6,925 nucleotides of DNA from an uncultured Lachnospiraceae bacterium (GTDB lineage Bacteria; Bacillota; Clostridia; Lachnospirales; Lachnospiraceae), in NCBI GenBank assembly GCA_910587955.1, contig CAJUNN010000073.1, forward strand, positions 1 through 6,925. Reading direction: 5' to 3'. A program made the position numbers and the translations under genes. Positions within the stretch are counted from its first letter, which is position 1. Every line of letters begins with the position of its first letter. Below the pieces are notes generated by a model, which did not search any database, was not told where the DNA came from, and saw nothing but the letters and a program-made list of their open reading frames with translations. Positions 6,901 through 6,925 of the stretch are shown piece by piece.

Positions 6901-6925
6901 AATTTCTACCCCGTTTGCCGGAGCC

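Larger units (their letters stand above)
6674..6925. other. Noncoding region with repeated CTTAG-core motifs
   Basis: I find no credible gene here, only short broken frames. Recurring words are GCGCTTAGAA at 6708-6717 and 6749-6758, CACTTAGCGA at 6787-6796 with CACTTGGCGA at 6806-6815, and CTTAGTGCG at 6871-6879. TTAGAAAGCACTTA (6779-6792) is an exact inverted copy of 6591-6604 in the palindrome. Together with two hairpins annotated separately, this suggests a structured RNA or degraded repeat block. No known riboswitch, T-box, 6S, tmRNA or RNase P signature was recognised. Confidence 0.5.

Noticed and set aside
6889..6924. Possible C-terminal tail of an upstream minus-strand gene (APANGVEILVS then TAA)
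   Set aside because: Only 11 codons are visible and the other frames also stop nearby (for example TAA at about 6872-6874). There is not enough sequence to support a gene, though a gene ending here cannot be excluded.
6674..6925. tRNA, rRNA, riboswitch or T-box in the intergenic region
   Set aside because: No cloverleaf with a T-loop GTTCGA-type signal, no T-box AGGGTGGNACCGCG-like core, and no recognised riboswitch core was seen on either strand.

Overview
The window is a stretch of bacterial chromosome, most likely from a Gram-positive anaerobe of the Clostridia. A Lachnospiraceae-type genome fits best. The main evidence is a PolC-type replicative DNA polymerase, which is found in Firmicutes and their relatives. 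Purine-rich Shine-Dalgarno sites and a moderate-GC coding style agree with this. The family-level placement is inference. No mobile-element protein, phage gene, tRNA, rRNA or CRISPR array is visible.

All recognisable genes lie on the minus strand and read right to left as one tight operon: an FtsW/RodA/SpoVE-family (SEDS) lipid II polymerase (6420-5230), IspG (5233-4169), then PolC (4164 to the left edge, 3' end cut off). The SEDS and ispG genes overlap by four bases (ATGA). The polC start lies four bases after the ispG stop, with its ribosome binding site inside the ispG end. The three genes are therefore probably co-transcribed and translationally coupled. They link isoprenoid precursor synthesis (IspG, which feeds the undecaprenyl carrier of lipid II), septal or peripheral wall polymerisation (SEDS protein), and chromosome replication (PolC). 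In many related genomes dxr and rseP precede ispG; here a SEDS gene takes that place.

The remaining ~500 bases (6421-6925) hold no convincing gene but are rich in structure. Nearest the operon is a short leader with a good ribosome binding site, a small hairpin and a perfect -10 box. Next comes a 183-bp imperfect palindrome (6491-6673) whose arms are an inverted duplication and whose outer 16 bp match perfectly. It could fold into one long stem and resembles a MITE-like or intergenic palindromic element. Beyond it (6674-6900) several related CTTAG-core motifs and two further hairpins occur, one of which shares an exact 14-bp word with the palindrome. This noncoding block is the part of the window I could not assign to a known family.
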